Source: Polytrichum commune
Taxonomy: Eukaryota; Streptophyta; Polytrichopsida; Polytrichales; Polytrichaceae
Reading direction: 5' to 3'
Assembly: GCA_950295325.1 (NCBI GenBank)
Contig: OX485808.1
Coordinates: 22,898,527-22,962,526 of the forward strand
Length of the DNA: 64,000 bases
Part shown: positions 46,894-59,478 of the stretch, piece by piece
Layout: each line of letters starts with the position of its first letter
Numbering within the stretch: the first letter of the stretch is position 1
Notes under the pieces: generated by a model
The model's input: the letters and a program-made list of their open reading frames with translations, nothing else
Told to the model about the DNA's origin: nothing
Databases searched by the model: none
Program-made: the position numbers and the translations under genes

Positions 46894-47365
46894 TATAGTA
46901 CACCGTTTATGGTTACTAGTATCACATGTGTAATAGTATCACTTACCCTATTTTGAGGCGTGTGCTAGGTTACACTAATGATTAACAACTTCACCATAAG
47001 TATCACCTCATGACACTTGGTGTTCAAGTGCACATACTAATATCTTGGCATGAGTATGTTCAACATCGTTATGAGGTGGTCTACAAGTTCACTAAAGTGT
47101 ACACGAATGACACTTGCCATTAGTATGCTCAAAAACAACTTTCCCCTGCACGCTAAAACACAAGACTATTATCTAAAGCATGCCAATATGCTACTCTAAA
47201 TGTCTTAAATGTATATTTTTTTTCACTTAAAGAAGTTACTTATGTTGACGAATGAAATCGTATTAGCAATTAGCGGGCGTGACACTTTGAGACCTCTAGG
47301 CATCTAGTTTAGGCCCTTCACAAGTAGTGTACGTGACACTAAATACCATAAATGGTGTAGTAGGA
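46894..47365 (+). mobile_element. MITE family B copy (near full length)
   Basis: It begins 'caccgtttatggttactagt' and ends 'gacactaaataccataaatg' followed by GTGTAGTA. It holds 'gggcgtgacactttgagacc' near the right end. It lies directly next to another B copy in the same direction. Confidence 0.8.
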
Positions 47366-48888
47366 GGTACCTACTTATTTAGTGGACACATCCCTATGAC
47401 TATATGAGGTGCTTGCAAGTTGCAACCAAAGTGTTGGTGTATGCATGAGATTGACATCATCATTTTAGCCTTGACTAACAAGTGTAATTTTGTTCGCCAT
47501 ATGTTGGTTAGTAGGAGTGCACAAGAAAATCTTCAACACCGCACTAACGTATACGGTGCTTGAACCAAACCCTAATTTTGGAGCCCATTTGAATTAGTAG
47601 TATGCATGATTGGCTTTGCAAATTGGCTCAAACGTGGTAGAAACATAAATATAATAAATTGCACATCGTTTGAGTATATTGTAAATTTTGTAGTTACTCA
47701 CTCTTAACTACCTAAATCCATCCTTGGCCCCACATTTTTTTCAATGCAAGTGGTTTCCAAAAGTAATCCCGTTTGTTTTGTCCAAAATCAACTCCATTTT
47801 CTCCCAAAATTGTATTATACTAACCAATACTCCACCCAATGACGAATTGGAGCCCTGATAAAATAGGTCTGTAGGTCTTAAGTGACTTGTTTTTTCTTGT
47901 TCTCCATCTCACTTCAAGCATGTGAGATTTGGGGAGCGCGTCTTACATTGTGTTGCCCAAAACATGCCTGGCATGTTTTATATTGATCACCTTTACCTCT
48001 TGAAGTTTGTGTTCCACTAGCAAATGTACGATGAAACATCAATAAAATTTGGATTGAAAGTTGGATCTCCCTGTCACTTTTGGTTAATATTGGAAGCGCA
48101 GGTATGTTGATTCCTTAAAATGTATACATGGATGATTAGATCCTCCCAATGACATTAGCTATTGAGTGTAGAGTAGTCAATAAAATATGAAGACGTCATC
48201 CAACCTTTTCTACACATGTGTCCTTATGGTGTTTGTTTTGTGACCCATCACTACCAACACATGAATCCTCATAACTCCTCATACGCCACTAGAAGAAGTA
48301 TGCACATCTACCACTATGGACAATATACGGATTTTCTAACGATGTAGGACAAATTTCTAGTGACAACCAATATTTGAGTAAAATTGGACTACGCCCTAGT
48401 CCAAAATTACAACACGTTGAATTCTACTGTAAGATCCCACCAATAAAATCGTACAACAAAGTCCTCCGATAGATTTTGTACAGTAGAATCCTTTGATAGA
48501 ACATGTAAAGTTGATCAAATTGGTATTATAACAATTGTTTTTATTATGTTTCCACCACTCTATCATATAAATATACAAATCTAACATGAAAATCAATAAA
48601 TATTTAACGCCTTTTAATCGTATTCTAATAACACAACATTTAACTTTCCACTCACGATTCACATACCTCCCATAGAATTTAAGTATACTGAAAGTGCATG
48701 GACATATCCATCCCACAAAACCCAACAACCAAAAACTCCACAACATAAAAAACAACCATGCCCATATTCACACAAGTAGAATTTAACACATGTCAATCAC
48801 CCATAACCTCATATACTTGTAATGCACACCTAACCACGTGATAACCACACACATGCTGCACATAAGTGTTTGGTAGGTTTAGAACACT
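47366..48888. other. no gene seen; decayed repeat at 47880-48270
   Basis: 47880-48270 is a second copy of the block at 15100-15420. The rest has no recognised feature. Confidence 0.5.
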
Positions 48889-49212
48889 ACACTAAATATG
48901 ATATTTAGTGTTTGATTATATTTAGTGTTGTTACCACCCTATCATACTCAACACTAATTTTCAATTCTTTGACAATTAGTGCTAGACATAAATGTGCCGC
49001 TACCTTCCCTACTACCTCCTTCCTTATTATATCCTTTTTTTTTCATACCCTTACTAACACTAAAATTCAAACATGTAACTTCCACATACTACCATAGTTG
49101 ATGTTTAGTGTTTGAGTTTACATGTAATGTTACTTACTTTCACAAGGTTATTAATATTTAGTGTATGCACTTGTATTTAGTATACCAAACACTACATATC
49201 ACATTTTGTGTA
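48889..49212. mobile_element. MITE with TATTTAGTGT-type ends
   Basis: The left CTACACTAAATATGATATTT and the complement of the right end (tacacaaaatgtgatatgta) pair imperfectly. Internal copies of 'tatttagtgt' occur. Confidence 0.6.
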
Positions 49213-49545
49213 CTTCACTAAACAACACCCATATAGACTTATACATATTACTTCTTCTTTTCTTCTTCTTCTTCTTTCTTCATGAACAGAACCAAAACTC
49301 CATGAGTTGCTAAGGAGAGGAGGGGGTAAGTAGGTTGCTAAGGATGGGAGCCATGATGTAGGTAGCCAACGAACAACTACCTCGATATGTACCCATAAGT
49401 GTGGCGGGATGGCTACGGACATTATTAAGTTAGGGGTTAAAGATGTTTCATGAGTACTACTACCAACTTACACATTCATGTGAAAATGTTCATTACAAAT
49501 GACGGACACCCTGCATGTGCACATGGTGGAAGCCTCGTCGTTGAG

Positions 49546-49622
49546 GACCCCCCCCCCCCCCAAACACATACACAATCATTTCTTCCCAATTATTCGGCCC
49601 CGGGCGGGGGGGGGGGGGGGGT
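49546..49622. repeat. poly-C tract and poly-G tract facing each other
   Basis: A C run at about 49548-49560 and a G run at about 49606-49621 with 'cggccccgggcgg' between could form a GC hairpin. Their lengths are probably unreliable in assembly. Confidence 0.6.
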
Positions 49623-49689
49623 GGTTGTACCACGAGCAAAGCACGTCCATGCATTTTAACCCACAAACTTATCCAACACACCAAGAGGC

Positions 49690-51500
49690 CCAACCGTAAA
49701 CACATGGTCCCACAAAAAAACACTTGATTATGTTTACCTATTCTTTCTCACAACCTGTTGAGGTACACAGGTCTTTGAATGGTTTTTTTTTTTTTATCGA
49801 TTAGTCATCTTCAGCTACAATATTGAACACACGATTAGTACAACATGTTTGGAGATTCCAAATTGATGTTAATTGTGTTTATGACCGTAAACACCAAGAT
49901 TTGATTATGTTTACCTATTCTTTCTCACAACCTATTGAGGTACACGGGTCTTTGAATGGTTTTTTTTTTTTTATCGATTAGTCATCTTCAGCTACAATAT
50001 TGAACACGCGATTAGTGCAACATGTTTAGAGATTTCAAATTGATGTTAATTGTGTTTCTGACTATAAACACCAAAATTTGATTATGTTTACCTATTCTTT
50101 CTCACAACCTATTGAGGTACACGGGTCTTTGAATGGTTGTTTTTCCCTCAATTAGTCCTCTTCAACTACAATAGTGAACACGCGATTAGTACAACATGTT
50201 TGGAGATTCTAAATTGATATTAACTGTGTTTCCGACCGTAAACACCATAATTTGGTTATGTTTACATGTTCTTTCTCACAACCTATTGAGGTACACGGGT
50301 CTTTGAATGGTTGTTTTTTTTTTCTCAATTAGTCTACTTCAACTACAATATTGAACATGCGATTAGTACAACATGTTTGGAGATTCCAAATTGATATTAG
50401 TTGTGTTTCCTACAACTTACAAACACCAATCAACCCGTAAATGCCATAAATTTGATTATGTTTACATGTTCTTTCTCACAACCTATTGAGGTACCGGGTC
50501 TTGAATAATTGTTTTTTTTTTCCTTCCAATTAGCCCACTTCAACTACAATATTGAACACGCGATTAGTATAACATGTTTGGCTATTCCAAATTGGTATCA
50601 ATTGTGTTTCCTATGACTTACAAACACCGATTGACCGTAAACACCAAAACATTAATTATATTTATCTATTCTTCCTCACAACCTATACATGTCTTAATTG
50701 ATTTTTCTCCTTCCAATTAGCCCACTTCAACTATAGTATTGAACACGCGATTAGTACAACATGTTTGGAGATTCCAAATTGACATTAACCATGTTTCCTA
50801 TGACTTACAAGCACCGACCAACCGTAAACACCAAAAATTTGATTATGTTTACTTGTTCTTTCTTACAGCCTATTAAGGTGGACGGACCTTTGAATGGTTG
50901 TTTTTTCAATGAGCCCCATTCAACTAAGGATGCGATTAGTGCAACATGATTAGCAAATTCATATTAAGATCCACCGTGTTTCCTGCAACTTACAAGCAAT
51001 GACCAACCGTAAACACATAAAGAAATTGCATTAAGGTGGGTGGGACCTTACATGGTGACTTTTCTGGATTAGCCCATTTCTCCTAGGACATTAAACACAC
51101 GATATTAGCATCTCCAAATGGAGACTCATCATGTTGATTGTAAACAAAACAAAAAGTAAGTATGTTTGTAATTTCACGACTCGTTAAGATAGGTATGCCT
51201 TAAACCTTCTTTTTTCAACTAGTCCACTTTTCCTAGGATATGAAACACACAATTTGTACAACATGACTAGCAAATCTTATTTGAGACCACACCCATTTTC
51301 TTTATAATTTTGAAGCTCCTTTGAATACCTTAAATGGTTAATTTTTATATAGATACTCTACTTCTCCTATCTTATTAAACATGTGAATACTAACAAGAAT
51401 AGGTAATAACCAATCCAAATGGAGACCATGTCCATTTACTTCATAAGATCTGGAAGCCTTTTGTTGATGAATCTCATGGTAACAATTTTCTTTCTTCTTA
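49690..51500 (+). repeat. satellite-like tandem array, period ~175-200 bp
   Basis: At least seven copies start with 'ttgattatgtttac' or a variant (about 49724, 49904, 50080, 50252, 50452, 50652, 50838). Each continues 'tctttctcacaacctattga', a T tract, 'ttcaactacaatattgaaca', 'gattagtacaacatgtttgg' and 'gaccgtaaacacc'. More decayed copies reach about 51500. Confidence 0.85.
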
Positions 51501-51940
51501 GATTGCCCTAGTTAAGTTGACATATATGAACTCAAAACGGTTAACAAACATTGAGCACGTAGTCCAATCTTTTTTCAACACATGTCCTTTTGGTGTCTAT
51601 TCTCAAATCCACGGACTGCTCAAATTGAGCTATCCAATTTGTATTAGGGTCCGAATTAGGCCCACTTTGTACCTTCCCAACAACAACTTTGTAGTATTAG
51701 CGGCATCTAAGATGTAACTTAGTAGTAAGTACGGCCTTTGAATCGGAGGCTAAAGAAAGAGCTATTTGAGGAACGTGGTGCAACGCGTGGGGCTTGTGGG
51801 ACACATTGTTTCTTCCCAATAAAGGTTTATTCCTTATCCATCATGACCCATCTACCACCATGGTTGTCATGTAGATGGGTCTTAAATGGTTACTTTTGCC
51901 ACCTCGTCCACTTCTCTCTAGGATATGAAGCACCCGGTTA

Positions 51941-52238
51941 GTGCCGGTTCACACGAGGTCCCAAGTCCCACTCATGTTAGCGAGTCCCAACATGGAGACA
52001 AAGTCTCAACTTGTCAGTCTCAAGGAACCACTAAAAATATGGTCAATTATCATTAAAGTCGGATCTTGACTATTTTACGCAAAAACATATGTGGGACTCA
52101 GGTTGAGGGTTGGGTCTAGCTTTTTGCTTGACCCAGCTCATAACACAAGTCCCAAGCCTCACCTCTGAAAAGTGTTGACATTTAAGCATCCATGTCAAAG
52201 TTGGGACTTGGGACTTGAGACCCCATGTGAACCTGCCC
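51941..52238. mobile_element. PIF/Harbinger-like MITE, inverted relative of 41282-41598
   Basis: The left GTGCCGGTTCACACGAGGTC and the complement of the right end (GGGCAGGTTCACATGGGGTC) pair. The left flank is TTA and the right flank TTG, so the duplication has decayed. Confidence 0.7.
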
Positions 52239-53550
52239 TTGGTACGTGATGGTTAGCCAACCCAAATCGAGGTTGTAGCCACTTTCCTTGTGGTTTTCTT
52301 AGCTCGTATGAATATCTTAGTCATTATAAAATGTTGGTGTAGAGATTTCCGTGTTGATTAAATGGTCATAGAGGTTTCGTCGGTTGTGTTGATTATTGAG
52401 CTTAGAATGGTTATCATATTTTGAGCATGCAATTTTATCTCATTCAATCACGTGTCTTTATGGTATATGTTCTTGGAGCCATACCTAAACCACGTACCAT
52501 TCAAATACATTCATCCATGCTGTTTTCCACAAAAAATCAAACATCGACCAAACATCGACCACAAACACAAATTTATGATGATTATTTTCATAACCTACCA
52601 AAGGATTATGTTAAGCTATGTAGTGGGGAGAGGGCCACTCTTCCTAATCAAACACTACCTATTCTTGAGTGACACATGGCATGGCTTGTGGGTAAGAATG
52701 GACACCAAAAAAAGACATGTGTCATGTTGGAACATGCAATATGGGCAAAATATATTATCCATTCTAGGTTTAGTCACAAACACATTGGGAGGGGCCTATG
52801 TGATTTTGTACATAGAAATCGAATCTTCACTTTAGACTCTCATAACTTTCGCAACTCTACTCTTATTCCAAACCTTGAAGTGAACATATTCATAGTTTGC
52901 AATTGCTTTTCGGGTGACACGCTTCCTATGCCAAAGTAACAATTGAAAAATTTGTCAAAGTTGGAAGTGCCCGGTATAGGGTTTGTGTTGCCACTTGACA
53001 TACCTAGTAACATAACCAATAAAATCGTATTTTGGTGTTTGTGGTATAACGTCAACGGTTTATACCCAAAAACAACCATGTACGTTTGATTGTTGTCAAG
53101 ACAATATCTTGCTTTACTCAAATACAAAGATGTACGAAATGGGTTTGATGGAACGGCTTGGAGTTCGTGACATCATATAAAGCCATCCATTGTGGGTGAA
53201 GGGGTTTTTGATACTAGTAAGGTATGGATATTGGACAATGGGTTTTTTTTTGTTTTCAATACCGTTCGGGTCTATACCGTAACACAATAGCTGGTTCGTC
53301 CCCTGGCGAACGAATATTTATTTATTTTGAAAAAATAAGGTTCGCCTCTCAAAAAACTGAATTTCTCAATTTTCATTTTTAGCAAAAAAATCAGTAAAAA
53401 TGACCTTAAATGGCTTAGAAACACCAAAAGATTGCAAAATTTATTTTATTTTATTTTCGTTTTTTTGTCTTCATAATTTCATAATTTTTACGTTTTTTAT
53501 TTTTAGAATTATTTTTGAACGAACCAGCTATGGTACTACGGTATACCACA
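52239..53550. other. no gene seen
   Basis: Open frames of up to 127 codons (52452-52835) without recognisable domains. Part near 52420-52540 resembles the dispersed blocks at 15.9 and 51.5 kb. Confidence 0.4.
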
Positions 53551-53556
53551 CACTTA

Positions 53557-56452
53557 GGGTCATTTCACACACGAGACTGAGAGCCCGTGACCATTGCACT
53601 TTGAGTACTCTCATTGGTGGAAAAGGCGGAGCCAGCCCAAGGTCGCTTCACACTACACTTGAGGGACCAACGGAGTACGTGAATGCAAGATGGATGTAAA
53701 GTCTACATGGATTCCTACATGGCATTGAATGGATCATGTTTAATGGTCGCTTGGACTATTTTCAAAAACCACCTCTTGGAGGTAGGCCTAACACAAAACC
53801 GAGAGACCATGGCACTCTGAACGCTCACAACCGTTGATGTATTCTAATTTTATCATGTGTGAAGACTCGCATAAATAGGAATTCGTTAAAATAGCATTTG
53901 GTTGAGGATCTGGTCACATATGACGTCACACTACACTCGAGGGTCCGTGACCACACTACATGATTTTGGAGGTGTCTTGGGACGGCCTTTGGACACTTCC
54001 TTTTGAGCTCTCACAATTTCATGGTCACGACTCTTGGACACTTCCTTTTGAGCTCTCACAATGTCATGGTCACGGCTCTTGGACACTTCCTTTTGAGCTC
54101 TCACAATTTCATGGTCACAGCTCTTGGAGACTTGCTTTTGGGCTCTCACAATTTCATGGTCACGGCTCTTGGACGCTTCCTTTTGAGCTCTCACAATTTC
54201 ATGGTCACGGCTCTTGGACACTTCCTTTTGGGCTCTCACAATGTCATGGTCACGGCTCTTGGACACTTCCTTTTGAGCTCTCACAATTTCATGGTCACGG
54301 CTCTTGGACGCTTCCTTTTGAGCTCTCACAATTTCATGGTCACGGCTCTTGGACGCTTCCTTTTGAGCTCTCACAATTTCATGGTCACGGCTCTTGGACA
54401 CTTTCTTTTGGGCTCTCACACTTTCATGGTCACGGCTCTTGGACACTTCCTTTTGGGCTCTCACAATTTGATGGTCACGGCTCTTGGACACTTCCTTTTG
54501 AGCTCTCATAATTTCATGGTCACGGCTCTTGGACACTTCCTTTTGCGCTCTCACAATTTCATGGTCACGGCTCTTGGACACTTCCTTTCGAGCTCTCACA
54601 ATTTCATGGTCACAGCTCTTGGACACTTGCTTTTGGGCTCTCACAATTTCATGGTCACGGCTCTTGGACGCTTCCTTTTGAGCTCTCACAATTTCATGGT
54701 CACGGCTCTTGGACACTTGCTTTTGGGCTCTCACAATGTCATGGTCACGGCTCTTGGACGCTTCCTTTTGAGCTCTCACAATTTCATGGTCACGGCTCTT
54801 GGACGCTTCCTTTTGAGCTCTCACAATTTCATGGTCACGGCTCTTGGACACTTTCTTTTGGGCTCTCACACTTTCATGGTCACGGCTCTTGGACACTTTC
54901 TTTTGGGCTCTCACAATTTGATGGTCACGGCTCTTGGACACTTCCTTTTGGGCTCTCACAATTTGATGGTCACGGCTCTTGGACACTTCCTTTTGCGCTC
55001 TCATAATTTCATGGTCACGGCTCTTGGACACTTCCTTTCGAGCTCTCACAATTTCATGGTCACGGCTCTTGGACACTTCCTTTCGAGCTCTCACAATTTC
55101 ACGGTCACAGCTGAGCTCTCACAATTTGATGGTCACGGCTCTTGGACACTTCCTTTTGGGCTCTCACAATTTCATGGTCACGGCTCTTGGACACTTCCTT
55201 TCGAGCTCTCACAATTTCATGGTCACGGCTCTTGGACGCTTCCTTTTGGGCTCTCACAATTTCATGGTCACGGCTCTTGGACACTTCCTTTTGGGCTCTC
55301 ACAATTTCATGGTCACGGCTCTTGGACACTTCCTTTTGGGCTCTCACAATGTCATGGTCACGGCTCTTGGACACTTCCTTTTGAGCTCTCACAATTTCAT
55401 GGTCACGGCTCTTGGACGCTTCCTTTTGAGCTCTCACAATTTCATGGTCACGGCTCTTGGACACTTCCTTTTGGGCTCTCACACTTTCATGGTCACGGCT
55501 CTTGGACACTTCCTTTTGGGCTCTCACAATTTGATGGTCACGGGTCTTGGACACTTCCTTTTGAGCTCTCACAATTTGATGGTCACGGCTCTTGGACACT
55601 TCCTTTTGCGCTCTCATAATTTCATGGTCACGGCTCTTGGACACTTCCTTTCGAGCTCTCACAATTTGATGGTCACGGCTCTTGGACACTTCCTTTCGAG
55701 CTCTCACAATTTCACGGTCACAGCTGAGCTCTCACAATTTCATGGTCACGGCTCTTGGACACTTCCTTTTGGGTTCTCACAATTTCATGGTCACGGCTCT
55801 TGGACGCTTCCTTTTGAGCTCTTACAATTTCATGGTCACGGCTCTTGGACACTTCCTTTTGAGCTCTCACAATTTCATGGTCACGGCTCTTGGACGCTTC
55901 CTTTTGAGCTCTCACAATTTCATGGTCACGGCTCTTGGACACTTTCTTTTGGGCTCTCACACTTTCATGGTCACGGCTCTTGGACACTTCCTTTTGGGCT
56001 CTCACAATTTGATGGTCACGGCTCTTGGACACTTCCTTTTGCGCTCTCACAATTTCATGGTCACGGCTCTTGGACGCTTCCTTTTGAGCTCTCACAATTT
56101 CATGGTCACGGCTCTTGGACGCTTCCTTTTGAGCTCTCACAATTTCATGGTCACGGCTCTTGGACACTTCCTTTTGGGCTCTCACAATTTGATGGTCACG
56201 GCTCTTGGACACTTCCTTTTGAGCTCTCATAATTTCATGGTCACGGCTCTTGGACACTTCCTTTTGCGCTCTCACAATTTCTTGGTCACGGCTCTTGGAC
56301 ACTTCCTTTCGAGCTCTCACAATTTCATGGTCACGGCTCTTGGACACTTCCTTTCGAGCTCTCACAATTTCATGGTCACGGCTCTTGGACACTTCCTTTT
56401 GAGCTCTCACAATTTCACGGTCACGGCTCTTGGCTCGTGTGTGAAGTGGCCC
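53557..56452 (+). mobile_element. PIF/Harbinger-like element inflated by an internal 45-bp minisatellite
   Basis: The left GGGTCATTTCACACACGAG and the complement of the right end (GGGCCACTTCACACACGAG) pair. TTA flanks both sides (53554-53556 and 56453-56455). The first ~430 bp is collinear with the lipase-intron element at 38001-38490. The rest is the tandem array. No transposase is visible. Confidence 0.85.
53985..56437. repeat. 45-bp minisatellite, about 54 units, with higher-order structure
   Basis: The unit reads roughly CTTGGACACTTCCTTTTGAG then CTCTCACAATTTCATGGTCA then CGGCT. Since 45 is divisible by 3, long frames stay open on both strands. Minus-strand frames of 387, 200 and 230 codons repeat KEVSKSRDHEIVRAQ. 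Plus-strand frames repeat MVTALGHFLLSSHNF or HGHGSWTLPFELSQF. Two truncated 28-bp units (near 55085 and 55698, 613 bp apart = 13 x 45 + 28) shift the frame and end the minus-strand frames. These frames look like by-products of the repeat, not a gene. Confidence 0.95.
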
Positions 56453-56779
56453 TTATCCTTATTTCAAAACCACCGTTCCGTTCCCACTCGGTTTGTAGTG
56501 GCTACGGGCTACCTACTCCAAAGAGGACCCCGGCATCATTACTTTACAAGTCCACCGTAACCATGTGATATCTCCCATAATTCATGCCCAACAAAGGACA
56601 CTTTTGAGCCTTGCTCGTGTGAACTAAGTACATGAGACCCAGTTGACCCTCCGGAGTTCAATATTGGAGGAGGGTCCGGCGTCACGGAACCTAAAATGGT
56701 GGCCATTTTACACGAGCCAAGCCTTGAACCGTTCCAAGCTTCGTTGGTTGCATTTCAAGGTGTTTATATCGATTGTTGA

Positions 56780-57085
56780 TAGTTATAACATATGAGAAAT
56801 AAGGAGAAGTCGATAGTTATTTCGAGAATAGTAGATGTGCCTAATCGATGACCGGGGAGGAGCGACCCCTTGTTACGGATGAGCCGGTTGAGTTTGAGAC
56901 ATAATCGGTTGAAGTTCAAGGCTAGAGGAAAATTATCGATCATTTTAGAGTGATTTTATGGAATGTACATCTCAAATTAATAATTAATAACTAAAAGATC
57001 GCGATGTGTAACCGGTTGGACTTGGAGACATTAGGATTTTGACCGATTATGCTGAAGAATCTCTCTGGATTCTATTGTCTAATTC
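56780..57085 (+). repeat. dispersed repeat family C copy
   Basis: 'gagccggttgagtttgagac', 'cggttgaagttcaagg', 'gtgtaaccggttggacttgg' and 'gaatctctctgga' match 45590-45850. Confidence 0.6.
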
Positions 57086-59237
57086 AATGTATGGTCTTAA
57101 ACAAACACTTATATTTGAGTGGTGTATGGTTGGGTGTGAACCTAAGAATGGGCACCCAAAAGACACGTGCGAAAGGATATTGAACTATGTGTTCGATGAT
57201 TGTTAACCATAAACAAACAAACAAACAAATAAATAAATAACCAACATTGCACAATCTGACGTGAATTTGAGCGCATTGGCCCTACCCTGCTCAAGAATCA
57301 TATTGGTGCAGGGTGGGATTTACTGCCTACATTGTGGTGGGTGGGCTCTGGGTTTCCTACTTACCAAGCTAGTTTTTCTTTCCATCAAGTAGAGAGAAGT
57401 ATTCACAGAAGGAAGCGAACCGCCAACCTCTCCATTCAGAAAATGGGTGTCTCTCCACTATCACCCGGTAGTTTAGGGTCATCTCGGACATGATTGGTAA
57501 CCATTCAAGACATAGCAGTCAAGATGATTGGAGGAAGGCTTGTATGATCAATTAATAACTTAGGGAAGTCACTTTGACAATGAGTAGGATATTCATAGGA
57601 GTTCCGAAGATACAACTAAAGTGGTTGCGGGCTTGGTTTCGATTTGCTATCATCTCACACAACCTACATGTTTCAAGTCCTATGAGAAGTGGGTGCAGAG
57701 AGAAAAATGTTTGTTTAAGACGAACTTACCTTAAGAATATTAGGGCACGTTTTTATTCGATAACCGCAATTGTGAATGTATCATACGACCAATAGTTGGT
57801 GGTTCCCCATCTCGGTTATCAAATTAAGAAATAAATCGTTGTATTCAATCTCGAGCCATTGAGCTAAAACATATCATCCTAAAATAGAATGTCATAGAGA
57901 ATTTTATACCATACATTGTGCTACCTCTTGAAAGTAGAGGTACCTACCATTGACATTTGTGTCTCCACAAAATCAACACTTTAAAAATAATCCAATGTGG
58001 ATCGATAACGCTTGATAATTTCAAATTCCGAGACCTTGTATAGCTATTGTTCATAAACAAATGGTGTTGGAGTTGACAACCAGGGCAAAACATATCATGA
58101 ATGGTCAACATTGCTTTTAGTACACACAACCAATGAAGTCACTTTGCGGTTGTGGTTTGGGCCCACCTTCAACCATATCCTATGAGAATTCAACTACCTA
58201 TAAAAGTTAAAACATGGCATGAAGTACACATTTCCAAAAGAGATATTGTACATGTCGCATAAGCTTTGACTTTGCGTCCAAAGATAAATGTGATATGAAA
58301 TGCTATGAAAGTTCATAGATGCCAAGTGTCTCAATGCTTAGGCAAGATTCCGTGTTCATCACAATCGTTGCATGTTCTATTGTGATTCTTATGAGGCTTA
58401 TGTTGTGTAGCATTTACCCCCATCCCAAACATATATAAATACGTATAAATGTTATAAGCTTTCTTTCTCTCTCTATGTATATATGCAAATGTTTTATTAT
58501 TATTACTTTATTTTGATTCATCCCATAATTTCTTTAATGAAAGATTTTCATTAGTTGTCCCAACTTGGGAACTTCAATTTTGTAACCAAATAACACCCGC
58601 ATGACCTTTACATGCTTTCAAATTTGTCAAAGGGTGAATCTTTCATCTTCCTCCACATGCCACCCATGTTTCCTGATTGTAGGGCAAATTTCAAAATTGA
58701 TCTCACATTGAACTAGAATTTAGGTAGTCTTGGACTCTTGGATACTTTGGAATTATGGACACCTTGTGTGATAACAAACAAAATCACAGTGTAAACACAC
58801 AACTACACCGTCACAAATGCATGATAAAACATCAATACAATAGCAACATACGAGGCACACCGACAAAGTTATGGGAAGAAGTCACAACATTGAGGGGGTT
58901 TGGGGGATGATGTCAACCACCGGATTTGTCTGGAATTTGTCATAGTGTCCGGGATTACTTAAACACCAGTTATTGAGATTTAATCGCATCAAACTACATC
59001 ATCGAATCAATGCGTACCAAGCATGAGTTTCTAGTCTTAACTTTTTCTTATATTCTAAGGTTCTAGAAAAGGGTCAACTTAGGAGTTGATCAATGTTGAA
59101 TCATTAGGTAAATGTCGAGTTAAATTTCAAACTTTGAAGAGTGTGTATCAACACAAACTCAACATTGAAATCCAAAGAATATATTTGTGAGCTATAAGAC
59201 ACAACATGAGTACTGCTTGAGAGCTATGGAAAAAGAG
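57086..59237. other. no gene seen
   Basis: Short open frames only. A decayed repeat block at 57105-57210 is related to 15830-15990. An (AAAC/AAAT)n stretch lies at 57213-57241. Confidence 0.5.
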
Positions 59238-59239
59238 TA

Positions 59240-59476
59240 CTCATTTCGTCCCAAAATGATTGTCCGTGTTTCTAACTTTGGCGGGATTCAAGCCCGCTCA
59301 CCATTGACGGAGTAGTTGTAGTATATAAAAAACAACAACTACTCCGAAACGCCCCCGGAAGTTGCGGTGTAGAAAGATTTCTTGGTATAGAAAGTTTGGC
59401 CCAAAAATATTTGACTTTAAGCCTCAAATTTCTAGATGGGCAAATAAACCGGAGAATCATTTTGGGACAAAGGGAG
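59240..59476. mobile_element. Stowaway MITE (Tc1/mariner type)
   Basis: The left CTCATTTCGTCCCAAAATGA and the complement of the right end (CTCCCTTTGTCCCAAAATGA) match the familiar plant Stowaway end. TA flanks both sides (59238-59239 and 59477-59478). Length 237 bp; non-coding. Confidence 0.9.
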
Positions 59477-59478
59477 TA

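Noticed and set aside
49690-51500. CRISPR or LTR retrotransposon
   Set aside because: The repeats are long and contiguous with no spacers, and no reverse transcriptase or integrase motifs were seen.
52452-52835. A 127-codon open frame as a gene
   Set aside because: No domain, no start context or splice signals, and overlapping frames of similar length in the same stretch.
53931-55094. A 387-codon minus-strand open frame (and similar long plus-strand frames) as a gene
   Set aside because: All are translations of the 45-bp repeat in different frames. The period is a multiple of three, so open frames are expected without selection.
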